Translations under genes and position numbers: made by a program
Shown here: positions 41,914 through 50,696 of the stretch, piece after piece
Position numbering within the stretch: position 1 is the stretch's first letter
Layout of the letters: the number at the start of each line of letters is the position of its first letter
Notes under the pieces: model-generated
Told to the model about the DNA's origin: nothing
Database searches by the model: none
Seen by the model: only the letters and a program-made list of their open reading frames with translations
Source of the DNA: Brevundimonas sp. UBA4553
GTDB lineage: Bacteria; Pseudomonadota; Alphaproteobacteria; Caulobacterales; Caulobacteraceae
DNA: 64,000 bases
Assembly (NCBI RefSeq): GCF_002387245.1
Contig: NZ_DGLD01000018.1
Span: forward strand, 44,378-108,377
Direction: 5' to 3'

Positions 41914-42068
41914 GTTCCAAACCCTCCTCACGCGTTGAACCAGCAAGACACAACTTATAGACGCATCGCAACAACAAAAACTCTCAATACGGGAACCGGT
42001 CAATCATGCGATTGACTTCCCTCTCCGCGCCAACCACGTTCGCGCCCCAATTTCCCGAACAGAGCGCC

Positions 42069-44729
42069 ATGAATCTCGTCATCGTCGAGAGCCCCGCCAA
42101 GGCCAAGACCATCAATAAGTATCTGGGTTCCGGCTATGAGGTGCTGGCGTCCTACGGCCACATCCGCGACCTGCCGTCGAAGGACGGCTCGGTGCTGCCT
42201 GACGACGATTTCGCCATGCATTGGGAGGTCGACGCCAAGGCGTCCAAGCGCCTGTCCGAGATCGCCGAGGCGGCCAAGCGCGCCGACCGCGTCATCCTCG
42301 CGACCGACCCCGACCGCGAGGGTGAGGCGATCAGCTGGCACGTTCTGGAAGTCCTGAACAAGAAGAAGGCGCTGAAGGACACCGAGGTCCAGCGCGTCAC
42401 CTTCAACGCCATCACCAAGGCCGCCGTGCTCGAGGCCATGGCCAATCCGCGCCAGCTGGATATGGAACTGGTCGAGGCCTACCTGGCCCGCCGCGCCCTC
42501 GACTATCTGGTGGGCTTCAACCTGTCGCCCGTGCTGTGGCGCAAGCTGCCCGGCGCCCGCTCGGCGGGTCGGGTGCAGTCCGTCGCCCTGCGCATCGTCG
42601 TTGATCGCGAGATGGAGATCGAGAAGTTCAAGGCCCAGGAATACTGGTCGGTCGAAGCCGATCTGGTCGCCGACAGCCCGCCCTTCACCACCCGTCTGGT
42701 CAAGCACGCGGGCAAGCGCATCCAGCGCCTGGATATCCCGACCGAGGAAATGGCCTTCGCCGCGCGCGACGCGATCCAGGCCGGCGACTTCACCATCAAG
42801 TCGGTCGAGAAGAAGCCCGCCAAGCGTTCGCCCGCCCCGCCCTTCACCACCTCGACCTTGCAGCAGGAAGCCTCGCGCAAGCTGGGCTTCACCGCCCAGC
42901 GCACCATGCAGGCTGCGCAGAAGCTATATGAGGGCGTCGACGACACTGGCGGCCTGATCACCTACATGCGGACCGACGGCCTGTTCGTCAGCCCCGAGGG
43001 CATCGCCCAGGCGCGTGAGGTCATCGCCGATCGTTTCGGTCCCGCCTACGTCCCGGCCGAGCCGCGCTACTACAAGACCAAGGCCAAGAACGCTCAAGAA
43101 GCGCACGAGGCCATCCGTCCGACCAATATCGCGCGCCACCCCGAATCCCTGCGTCTCGAAGGCGACCTGCAGCGCCTCTACGAGCTGATCTGGAAGCGCA
43201 TGGTCGCCTCGCAGATGGAAAGCGCCCGTCTGGACCGCACCACGGTCGAGATCGAGACGCCCGACGGCCAGACCGGCCTGCGCGCCACGGGCCAGGTCGT
43301 CGCCTTCGACGGCTTCATCGCCGCCTACGAGGAAGGCCGCGACGAGAAGCAGAAGGGCTCTGAAGACGAAGAGGACGAAGGCGGCCGCCTGCCCGCGCTG
43401 AAGGAAGGCGCCAAGGCCAAGGTTGAAGCCGTCCGCACGGACCAGCACTTCACCGAGCCGCCGCCGCGCTTCTCCGAAGCCACCCTGGTCAAGAAACTGG
43501 AAGAGCTCGGCATCGGGCGCCCCTCGACCTACGCCTCAATCCTGACCACCCTGCGCGACCGCGAATACGTCCGCATGGACAAGAACCGCTTCTATCCCGA
43601 GGACAAGGGACGGCTGGTCACGGCCTTCCTCGAGCAGTTCTTCAGCCGCTGGGTCGAGTATGACTTCACCGCCGCGCTGGAGACCCAGTTGGACGAGGTG
43701 TCGGCTGGCGATCTCGACTGGAAAGCGTTGCTGCGCAGCTTCTGGACCGACTTCCACGCCGCCACGCAGGCCGCCGGCGAACTGCGCACCACGGCCATCC
43801 TTGACCATCTGAACGATGCCCTGGGCCCGCACATCTTCCCGGACAAGGGTGATGGTTCAGACCCGCGCGAATGCCCGCTCTGCCATCAGGGACAGCTCAG
43901 CCTGAAGACCAGCCGCTTCGGCGCCTTCATCGGCTGTTCGCGCTACCCCGACTGCAAATACACCCGCCCCGTGGCCTCGCCTGACGGCGCCGAGGGCGGC
44001 GCGGACGGCGGCGACCGCGAACTGGGTGTCGATCCGGCGACCGGCCAGCCGGTGCAACTGAAGATCGGCCGCTTCGGACCCTACGTCGAAACCACCCCGC
44101 CGGGCGAAGAGAAGCCCAAGCGCTCATCCCTGCCCAAGGGCTGGAGCCCTGCATCCCTGACGCTGGAACAGGCCCTGCGCCTGCTGGCCCTGCCGCGCGA
44201 AGTCGGTCCTCACCCCGAGGACGGCAAGATGATCACGGCGGGTCTGGGCCGCTACGGTCCCTTCGTCCTGCACGCTGGCACCTACGCCAATGTGTCGGAC
44301 ATCGACGAGGTGTTCGAGGTCGGCATTAACCGCGCCGTCGCTCTGCTGGCTGAAAAGCGCGCCGGGCGTCCCGGCCGCGGCTCGGCCACGGCCCCGCTGA
44401 AGGAACTGGGCGCGCACCCGGAAGACGAAGCGCCCGTTCAGGTCATGGCCGGTCGTTTCGGTCCCTACGTCAAATGGGGCAAGGTCAACGCCACCCTGCC
44501 CAAGGGCATGGCGCCGGAAGATCTGACCCTGGAAGCCGCCCTGCCCCTGCTCGCCGCCAAGGCCGGCGCGGCGCCGAAGAAGAAGGCGGCTGCGGCCAAG
44601 AAACCTGCGGCGAAGAAGGCTCCGACCAAGGCCGCTGCCGACAAGAAGCCAGCGGCGGCCAAGAAGCCTGCCGCCAAGAAGCCGGCTGCAAAGAAAGCCG
44701 CGCCCAAGAAGGCCGCCGCCGCCGACTGA
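42069..44729 (+). CDS. topA: DNA topoisomerase I
   Basis: An 886-residue type IA topoisomerase relaxing negative supercoils. The TOPRIM domain opens with MNLVIVESPAKAKTINKYLG and holds DPDREGEAISWH; the catalytic tyrosine lies in GLITYMRTDGLFVS. A zinc ribbon follows (ECPLCHQGQLSLK, FIGCSRYPDCKYTR), then GRFGPYV-type C-terminal repeats and a ~50-residue Lys/Ala/Pro tail (KKAAAAKKPAAKKAPTKA). ATG 42069 is chosen over the in-frame ATG at 42006 because the protein normally begins at MNLVIVESP. A hairpin terminator follows. Confidence 0.97.
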   Translation: MNLVIVESPAKAKTINKYLGSGYEVLASYGHIRDLPSKDGSVLPDDDFAMHWEVDAKASKRLSEIAEAAKRADRVILATDPDREGEAISWHVLEVLNKKKALKDTEVQRVTFNAITKAAVLEAMANPRQLDMELVEAYLARRALDYLVGFNLSPVLWRKLPGARSAGRVQSVALRIVVDREMEIEKFKAQEYWSVEADLVADSPPFTTRLVKHAGKRIQRLDIPTEEMAFAARDAIQAGDFTIKSVEKKPAKRSPAPPFTTSTLQQEASRKLGFTAQRTMQAAQKLYEGVDDTGGLITYMRTDGLFVSPEGIAQAREVIADRFGPAYVPAEPRYYKTKAKNAQEAHEAIRPTNIARHPESLRLEGDLQRLYELIWKRMVASQMESARLDRTTVEIETPDGQTGLRATGQVVAFDGFIAAYEEGRDEKQKGSEDEEDEGGRLPALKEGAKAKVEAVRTDQHFTEPPPRFSEATLVKKLEELGIGRPSTYASILTTLRDREYVRMDKNRFYPEDKGRLVTAFLEQFFSRWVEYDFTAALETQLDEVSAGDLDWKALLRSFWTDFHAATQAAGELRTTAILDHLNDALGPHIFPDKGDGSDPRECPLCHQGQLSLKTSRFGAFIGCSRYPDCKYTRPVASPDGAEGGADGGDRELGVDPATGQPVQLKIGRFGPYVETTPPGEEKPKRSSLPKGWSPASLTLEQALRLLALPREVGPHPEDGKMITAGLGRYGPFVLHAGTYANVSDIDEVFEVGINRAVALLAEKRAGRPGRGSATAPLKELGAHPEDEAPVQVMAGRFGPYVKWGKVNATLPKGMAPEDLTLEAALPLLAAKAGAAPKKKAAAAKKPAAKKAPTKAAADKKPAAAKKPAAKKPAAKKAAPKKAAAAD

Positions 44730-44740
44730 TGGCGATCAAT

Positions 44741-44775
44741 CTCCCGGTCCGCGCCCTGCGGATCGGGAGGCTTTC
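44741..44775 (+). terminator. Terminator hairpin after topA
   Basis: A 12-bp stem (44741-44752 with 44758-44769, one G-T pair) around loop GCCCT, followed by GCTTTC. The U-tract is short, so strength is uncertain. Confidence 0.55.
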
Positions 44776-45124
44776 AGCGCCCGGCGACCAGTTCGTTGCG
44801 AACCCGACGGCCCAGCGGATCGCGCCCGGGCCAGCTTTGCCCGACCGACGCTTCCACCAGGGTGGTGCAGAATCGCGACAGCAGCATTCGCGGCCTGATT
44901 CCGTTCAGACAGACCCGCTCGCCCTCAATGGCCCAGCGCGCCGTCAATCGTCGGCCGTCCGAGAAGGTCGCCCGATAGCTGCCGTCCCGGTCGAACCAGT
45001 GCTTCACCCACGCGCCGTCCGGGTAATGAGAGATGACGGTGTTCCCGAAGGCCGATTCCATCTCCGCCTGGGCCGGAAGCGCCGTCGCGCAACAAGCCGC
45101 CAAGGCTAACGCAAGCGTTTTCAT
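44774..45124 (-). CDS. Small secreted protein of unknown function
   Basis: About 116 residues with a clear signal peptide (MKTLALALAACCATALPAQA). The mature domain carries GNTVISHYPDGAWVKHWFDRDG, a region that reads like a small beta-rich domain, and ends RRVRNELVAGR. No catalytic motif or named family recognised. ATG 45130 (MRMKT) is an alternative start. It is convergent with topA. Confidence 0.65.
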   Translation of the reverse strand: MKTLALALAACCATALPAQAEMESAFGNTVISHYPDGAWVKHWFDRDGSYRATFSDGRRLTARWAIEGERVCLNGIRPRMLLSRFCTTLVEASVGQSWPGRDPLGRRVRNELVAGR

Positions 45125-45209
45125 ACGCATACGACAATCCTTCCCTACCCCGAGGCGAGATTACAGAGCTGTAAGGCTTTGCCAACCACTCGGTTCCGAA
45201 CGGAAATAC

Positions 45210-45239
45210 TTGACTGAGGCGTAGGGGTTTCCATATACC
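45210..45239 (+). promoter_or_regulatory. Sigma70-like promoter of the DEAD-box helicase gene
   Basis: TTGACT at 45210-45215 and TATACC at 45234-45239 with an 18-bp spacer. Transcription would start near 45246, giving an untranslated leader of about 100 nt before the ATG at 45346, with a CCGCCC/GGGCGG inverted repeat inside the leader. Confidence 0.55.
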
Positions 45240-45345
45240 GCCGCAGGCTCGGGATAGGACTGGCGATGCGCGCCGCCCACTCGCCCACGAGGGGCGGTTC
45301 CGTAAGCTGAAGACGTTACGACGTTTCCTCCGTCCTCAAGGTTAC

Positions 45346-46923
45346 ATGACAGAATTCACCAAGCTGGGCCTTTCGGCCACGACCCTCAAAGCGGTCGCCG
45401 ACACGGGCTACACCGAAGCCACCCCCATTCAGGCCTCCGCTATCCCGGTGGCCCTGGCCGGCCGCGACGTCCTGGGCATCGCCCAGACCGGCACCGGCAA
45501 GACCGCCGCCTTCACCCTGCCGATGATCGACCGCCTCGGCTCGGGCCGCGCCCGTGCTCGAATGCCGCGCGCCCTGGTGCTGGCCCCCACCCGCGAACTG
45601 GCCGACCAGGTCGCCGAGAACTTCGCCAAATACGCCAAAGGCACCAAACTCAGCTGGGCGCTGCTCATTGGCGGCGTGTCCATGGGCGACCAAGTGGCCC
45701 TGCTGAACAAGGGCGTCGACGTCCTGATCGCCACGCCGGGCCGCCTGCTGGACCTGTTCGAGCGCGGCAAGATCCTGCTGACCGGCGTCGAGATGATGGT
45801 CGTGGACGAAGCCGACCGCATGCTCGACATGGGCTTCATCCCCGACATCGAGCGCATCTTCAAACTGACGCCGCCGCGCCGCCAGACCCTGTTCTTCTCG
45901 GCCACCATGCCGCCCGAGATCACGCGCCTGACCACGCAGTTCCTCAAGGATCCGACCCGGATCGAGGCTTCGCGTCCGGCCATGACCGCCGACACCATCA
46001 CCCAGTATCTGGTCCGCATTCCGACCAGCGATCCGAAGGCCAAGCGCACGGCCCTGCGCGCCCTGATCGAGCGCTCGGACGTCAAGAACGGCATCGTCTT
46101 CTGCAACCGCAAGTCTGAAGTCGATATCGTCGCCAAGTCGCTGAAGACCCACGGTTTCGACGCCGCGCCGATCCACGGCGATCTGGATCAGTCCCTGCGG
46201 ATGAAGACCCTGGCCGACTTCCGCGGAGGCGATCTGAAGATTCTGGTCGCCTCGGACGTCGCCGCGCGCGGTCTCGACATCCCTGACGTCAGCCACGTCT
46301 TCAACTACGACGTCTCGCACCACGCCGACGACTATGTGCACCGCATCGGCCGCACCGGTCGCGCCGGTCGCAAGGGCGAAGCCTACATGATCGTCACCCC
46401 GTCCGACGACAAGTCGCTGGATAAGGTGCTGAAGCTGATCAAGATGGAGCCGCAGGAGCTGACGCTGGAAGGCATCGACTTCGCCTCCATCAAGGATCGC
46501 CCGCGCAGCGACGACGGCAAGGGACGCGGCCGGGGCCGCAGCGACCGTCCCCGCCCCATCCCCAAGAGCGACAACGTCGCCTCGATGGAGCCCATCACGG
46601 CGCCGCTCCCGAAGGTCGAAAAGGTCGATGAGGCCCGGGAAGAGGCTCCGCGTCGCGCGCGCAGCCGTCGCTCGACCAAGCCGGAATCCGCCGTCGAGAC
46701 GGTGGTCGAAACCGCTGTCGTCACGACGCCGGAGCCCGTCGCCGAGGTCGTGACCCCGCCGGCCCGGCCCGCCCGTCAAGGTCGCGACCGCAACCGTGAC
46801 CAGGCGCCGCGCGAGGCCCGCAAGTCCGAGTCCTCGAAAGACCAGCCCCTGCGCGCCGCCAGCGGCGGGTTCGGCGACGACATTCCGGCCTTCCTGCGTC
46901 GTCCGGTCGTATTTCAGGACTAG
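45346..46923 (+). CDS. DEAD-box ATP-dependent RNA helicase (RhlE-like)
   Basis: A 525-residue RNA helicase: Q motif with TPIQASAIP, Walker A AQTGTGKTAAFTLP, PTRELADQ, TPGRLLDL, DEADRMLDMGF, SATMP and HRIGRTGRAGRKG. The last ~145 residues form a disordered Arg/Pro/Glu-rich tail (DDGKGRGRGRSDRPRPIP) typical of RhlE-type proteins that bind RNA or the degradosome. A long leader upstream could allow temperature or RNA-level control, as known for some cold-induced helicases; this is inferred. Confidence 0.93.
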   Translation: MTEFTKLGLSATTLKAVADTGYTEATPIQASAIPVALAGRDVLGIAQTGTGKTAAFTLPMIDRLGSGRARARMPRALVLAPTRELADQVAENFAKYAKGTKLSWALLIGGVSMGDQVALLNKGVDVLIATPGRLLDLFERGKILLTGVEMMVVDEADRMLDMGFIPDIERIFKLTPPRRQTLFFSATMPPEITRLTTQFLKDPTRIEASRPAMTADTITQYLVRIPTSDPKAKRTALRALIERSDVKNGIVFCNRKSEVDIVAKSLKTHGFDAAPIHGDLDQSLRMKTLADFRGGDLKILVASDVAARGLDIPDVSHVFNYDVSHHADDYVHRIGRTGRAGRKGEAYMIVTPSDDKSLDKVLKLIKMEPQELTLEGIDFASIKDRPRSDDGKGRGRGRSDRPRPIPKSDNVASMEPITAPLPKVEKVDEAREEAPRRARSRRSTKPESAVETVVETAVVTTPEPVAEVVTPPARPARQGRDRNRDQAPREARKSESSKDQPLRAASGGFGDDIPAFLRRPVVFQD

Positions 46924-47015
46924 AAGCTGAGGCTTTCGGGTCGCCAGCTTAACTGCTCATTACGGATCGGCGTTCTAGTGTCGCCCAACTAAGAAGTAGG
47001 GGCGCGAGAATCAGA

Positions 47016-48074
47016 ATGACGGCGCAGGTCGAGACCTCCCTTCGGGGACCGGAGGCGTATGCCTTGGCGCATCGCGTCGTCGACGCCATGCAGCAGGCCT
47101 CGGTATGGCCGACCCCGCTGAATTTCGAACTGTGGGTTCACTACGTCAGCGATCCTGAGGGCGCCTTGGGCCGAGAGTTGCATCGCCTGCTCTCCGGCGA
47201 CACGCCTTTCACCGACGCGACGGCGGAAATGCTGGCGGCGGAGTTCCTGCCGCGCGGACGCCTGTCTGAGGAAATCCGTGACGTCGGCGCCGTGTTGAAT
47301 CGCGAACTCGCCGCCGTGGCCGAGGCCATTGATAACGCGCGCAAGACCCAGACCGCCTATGGTGAAACGCTCAGCAACGCCTCGGCGAAGATGCAGGACG
47401 CCGACGGCCCGACCGACCTGACCGCCATCGTCAGCACCCTGTCCAGCGCCACGCGCAAGGTCCAGCGTCACACCTCGGCGCTTGAAAAGCGCCTGGAGTC
47501 ATCGAACCGCGAGGTCGTCCGCCTCCGTGAACACCTTGAGCAGGTGCGCCGCGACGCCATGACGGACGCCTTGACCAATCTGGCCAACCGCAAGACCTTC
47601 GACGAGCAACTGGCCCGTCTCTGCGAGGAAGCCGAAAACGAAGCCAAGTGTCTGACCCTGGCCATCGTCGATATCGACCACTTCAAGCGCTTCAACGACA
47701 CCTGGGGCCATCAGACCGGCGATCAGGTCTTGCGTTACGTGGCCAGCGTTCTGGGCCGGATCGCCCGCAATCCGCGCGTCGCGGCCCGCTATGGCGGCGA
47801 GGAATTCGCGGTCATCTTCCCCGGCGAGACGCCCGGCACGGTCGAGGCGGCGCTGAACGCCATCCGCGAGGAGATCGGCTCGCGCTCCCTGCGTCGCCGC
47901 TCGACCAATGACGACCTCGGCGCCGTGACCATTTCCGTGGGCTTCGCTGAACGTCGCGCCGGCGAAACCGCGCTGAGCGTTCTGGAGCGCGCTGACGAGG
48001 CCCTCTACGCGTCCAAGCGCGGCGGCCGGAACTGCGTCACCAACGCCGAACTCATGACACAGGCAGCCGCCTAG
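47016..48074 (+). CDS. GGDEF diguanylate cyclase
   Basis: A 352-residue cytoplasmic protein. The N-terminal ~180 residues are helical, with a coiled coil leading into the catalytic domain (SALEKRLESSNREVVRLREHLEQ). The GGDEF domain has DALTNLANRKTFDEQL, DIDHFKRFNDTWGHQTGD and the intact active site RYGGEEFAVIFPGE. The inhibitory RxxD motif five residues upstream is absent (RNPR), so product inhibition of the usual kind is not expected. No transmembrane or receiver domain. Confidence 0.92.
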   Translation: MTAQVETSLRGPEAYALAHRVVDAMQQASVWPTPLNFELWVHYVSDPEGALGRELHRLLSGDTPFTDATAEMLAAEFLPRGRLSEEIRDVGAVLNRELAAVAEAIDNARKTQTAYGETLSNASAKMQDADGPTDLTAIVSTLSSATRKVQRHTSALEKRLESSNREVVRLREHLEQVRRDAMTDALTNLANRKTFDEQLARLCEEAENEAKCLTLAIVDIDHFKRFNDTWGHQTGDQVLRYVASVLGRIARNPRVAARYGGEEFAVIFPGETPGTVEAALNAIREEIGSRSLRRRSTNDDLGAVTISVGFAERRAGETALSVLERADEALYASKRGGRNCVTNAELMTQAAA

Positions 48075-48115
48075 GCTCTTGCGTGATCGCCCCCCGCCTG
48101 TGCCATAACAGGGGG

Positions 48116-48907
48116 ATGAGAAGCTTCGCTTTCAACGTCGCCTACTGGGTTCTGTCGATCGTCTATTGCCTGGCGGCCGCCTTCGCCGCTCTGGCGCCCG
48201 GACGACGCGCGACCAGTTGGATCATTCGCCGTTATGTGCGCCGCATGGTGCAGGCCATGGCCCTGTTCGCCGGCATCCGCCTTCAGGTTCGCGGCCGGGA
48301 GCGCTTGCCGCAAGGAGCCTTCATCGTCGCCTCCAAACATCAGAGCTGGGGCGACGGCTTCGCCACCTATGACCAGTTCGACGACCTGGCCTTCGTCACC
48401 GGCGACCACCTCGAAAAGTTCCCGCTGCTGGGCACTGTGCTGAGAAAGCTCGGCGCCATCGTCGTCAACAGCTGCGGCGGCCATACGGCCCGCGCGGCGC
48501 TCAAGGAACGCGCCGCCGACGCCCACAAGGAAGGCCGCAAGATCCTGATCTATCCCGAAGGCCATCTGGCCAGGGTCGGCGAAAAGTTCCGCTATCGCTC
48601 CGGCGTCTGGCACATGTACCGCGACTTCGACATGCCGGTGGTGCCTCTGGCGACCAACCTCGGCCTGTTCTGGCCGCAGGAGGCGTCGCGCAAGACGCCC
48701 GGGACCGCCACGCTGGAGTTTCTCGAACCCATCCCGACCGGCTTGTCGAAGGAGGAATTCCTGGCCCGTCTGGAAACCGCCATCGAAGGCAAGACCGCCG
48801 AACTGATCGCCGAGGCCACCGGCCATGCGATCACCCCGGCAGTTCAGGTCCCGACGCCGAGCGAAATGGCCAGAATGGACGCACCACAGCAAGCCACCGC
48901 AGCTTGA
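48116..48907 (+). CDS. plsC: 1-acyl-sn-glycerol-3-phosphate acyltransferase
   Basis: A 263-residue membrane-associated enzyme converting lysophosphatidate to phosphatidate. An N-terminal hydrophobic segment (VAYWVLSIVYCLAAAFAALAP) precedes the acyltransferase motifs: HX4D as KHQSWGD, then KLGAIVVN and the YPEG motif in KILIYPEGHLA. ATG 48116 is chosen over the in-frame GTG at 48083 because it starts right before the first helix. The gene lies about 40 bp downstream of the diguanylate cyclase stop. Confidence 0.9.
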   Translation: MRSFAFNVAYWVLSIVYCLAAAFAALAPGRRATSWIIRRYVRRMVQAMALFAGIRLQVRGRERLPQGAFIVASKHQSWGDGFATYDQFDDLAFVTGDHLEKFPLLGTVLRKLGAIVVNSCGGHTARAALKERAADAHKEGRKILIYPEGHLARVGEKFRYRSGVWHMYRDFDMPVVPLATNLGLFWPQEASRKTPGTATLEFLEPIPTGLSKEEFLARLETAIEGKTAELIAEATGHAITPAVQVPTPSEMARMDAPQQATAA

Positions 48908-48912
48908 GATAA

Positions 48913-49134
48913 TTACTGAGGCTGCAGTCGGGCCATAAGCCTCTTCAGGAGCGCGCCTGCCAGCGCGCCCATCAAGCCGCAGACTGCTGCTGCGCTCAGG
49001 GCGGCGACGATCCACCATTGACCGCTTCAGTCCGTCTCGGAACTGACCAGCGCATCTCGCAACACCACAAGCGGACCAACAGCGGCTCCGACAGTCGCGG
49101 ACAGCAGAATGATGTTGCGTTTCATAGACAGCAC
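48913..49134 (-). pseudogene. Small two-helix membrane ORF interrupted by an in-frame TGA
   Basis: Read leftwards from GTG 49134 (AGGAG eight bases upstream) or ATG 49125. The first part is MKRNIILLSATVGAAVGP and continues to SSETD, then TGA at 49029-49027. In the same frame the sequence continues SGQWWIVAALSAAAVCGLMG and ends MARLQPQ at TAA 48915-48913. Both parts are hydrophobic helices, so a single base change would give a 73-residue two-span protein. It could be a recent nonsense pseudogene, two micro-ORFs, or a readthrough case. Confidence 0.4.
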
Positions 49135-49198
49135 GACGCGTTCTCCTGAATGGAGATCAAAGCATATCGAAAAAACGTCGTTAGGGTAGAGCCGCTTA

Positions 49199-50008
49199 TC
49201 AAGCCGCCGGGATCACCGCGCCGTCGTACTTCTTGGCGATGAAGTCCTTGACCGCCTGGCTGCGCAGAGCGGTGGCCAGCGCCTGCACGCGGGGGTCGTT
49301 CTGATTGTCGGGGCGCGCCACCAGATAGTTCACGTAGGGGCTGTCGGCGCCTTCCAGCGACAGGGCGTCAGTCTTTGGCTTCAGGCCGGCGTCCAGAGCA
49401 TAGTTGGTGTTGATCACCGCCGCATCGACCTGGGGCAGGATGCGCGGAATGGTGGCGGCCTCGACCTCCTGGAACTTCAGCCCCCGGGGATTGGTCGCCA
49501 CGTCGCGCACGGTCTGCAGCGGATTGGTCGGATCGCGCAGAGTGATCAGGCCCGCGCCCTGCAACAGCAGCAGCGCACGTCCGGTGTTCGACGCATCGTT
49601 CGGCAGCACAACCTGCGCGCCGTTCGGGATCGCCGCCAGGGTCGTGTGCTTCTTGGAATAGACGCCCAGCGGCTCGACGTGAACGCCGGCCACCGTAACC
49701 AGGTCAGCGCCGCGCGCGATGTTGAACTCATCCAGATAGGGCTTGGTCTGGAAGTAGTTCACGTCCAGCCGCTTTTCAGATAGTTGCACGTTCGGCTGAA
49801 CGTAGTCGTTGAAGACCTTGATCTCGATCGGCACGCCCTCGGCGGCCAGAATCGGCTTCACCACCTCGAGGATTTCGGCGTGCGGCACGGCGGTCGCGCC
49901 GACCAGCAGAGGCGCGCCCTCGGCGCCCGCCTTCTTGTCCGCGCCCTGCCCGCAGGCGGCGAGCGTCAGGACAGCGACGGCGGACAGCAGCAGCGAACGG
50001 CGGATCAT
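49199..50008 (-). CDS. metQ: Methionine ABC transporter substrate-binding lipoprotein
   Basis: About 269 residues with a lipoprotein signal (LLLSAVAVLTLAAC). The NLPA-family domain shows GATAVPHAEILEVVKPIL, IEIKVFNDYVQPNVQL, DVNYFQTKPYLDEFN and ALLLLQGAGLITLRD. It delivers methionine (in some relatives other thiol compounds) to MetNI. ATG 50008 lies 19 bases after the metI stop; the upstream frame extension is rejected because it would run into metI. Last gene of the long suf-met run. Confidence 0.93.
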   Translation of the reverse strand: MIRRSLLLSAVAVLTLAACGQGADKKAGAEGAPLLVGATAVPHAEILEVVKPILAAEGVPIEIKVFNDYVQPNVQLSEKRLDVNYFQTKPYLDEFNIARGADLVTVAGVHVEPLGVYSKKHTTLAAIPNGAQVVLPNDASNTGRALLLLQGAGLITLRDPTNPLQTVRDVATNPRGLKFQEVEAATIPRILPQVDAAVINTNYALDAGLKPKTDALSLEGADSPYVNYLVARPDNQNDPRVQALATALRSQAVKDFIAKKYDGAVIPAA

Positions 50009-50027
50009 GGGGCAGGCTTTCGAAAAA

Positions 50028-50696
50028 TCAGCGGTGCGAAACCTTAGCGACCAGACGGTCGCCAATCATCTGCAGAATTTGTACGAGGACCAGCAGCAGA
50101 ACTACGGTCACCACCATGACGTCGGTCTGGAAGCGCTGATAGCCGAAGCGTACGGCCAGGTCGCCCAGACCGCCCGCCCCTACGACGCCCGCCATGGCGG
50201 TGTAGCTGACCAGGGCGATGGCCGTGACCGTGGCCCCGGCGATGATGCCCGGCATGGCCTCGGGCAAGAGGGCCCGCGTGACGATCTGGAAGGTCGAGCC
50301 GCCCATGGCCTGGGTCGCCTCGACCACGCCCTTGTCCACTTCGCGCAGAGCCGTCTCGACCAGACGCGCATAAAAGGGCGCGGCCCCGACGACCAGCGGC
50401 GGAATGGCCCCGGCCACGCCCAGCGAGGTGCCGACCAGCAGCACCGTCACCGGCAGCATGACGATCAGCAGGATGATGAAGGGCACCGAGCGCAGAACGT
50501 TGACGATCAGCGACAGCACGGCGTTCAGCACCGGATTGGCCGCCAGCCGTCCCTTGCCCGACAAATAGAGCAGCACGCCCAGCGGCACGCCCAGGATGAC
50601 GGTCAGCACCAGCGACCCGCCCAGCATCAGCAGGGTGTCCACGGTGGCGCGGCCGATCTCGGCCCAATCAATGTTCTTGGCTACGTTCTCGAACAT
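50028..50696 (-). CDS. metI: Methionine ABC transporter permease
   Basis: A 222-residue permease with about five membrane helices and the EAA loop needed for ATPase docking (EATQAMGGSTFQIVTRALLPEAMPG). VLRSVPFIILLIVMLPVT and TAMAGVVGAGGLGDLAVRFGY are MetI-type. Its ATG overlaps the metN stop (TGATG), so the two are translationally coupled. Confidence 0.95.
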   Translation of the reverse strand: MFENVAKNIDWAEIGRATVDTLLMLGGSLVLTVILGVPLGVLLYLSGKGRLAANPVLNAVLSLIVNVLRSVPFIILLIVMLPVTVLLVGTSLGVAGAIPPLVVGAAPFYARLVETALREVDKGVVEATQAMGGSTFQIVTRALLPEAMPGIIAGATVTAIALVSYTAMAGVVGAGGLGDLAVRFGYQRFQTDVMVVTVVLLLVLVQILQMIGDRLVAKVSHR

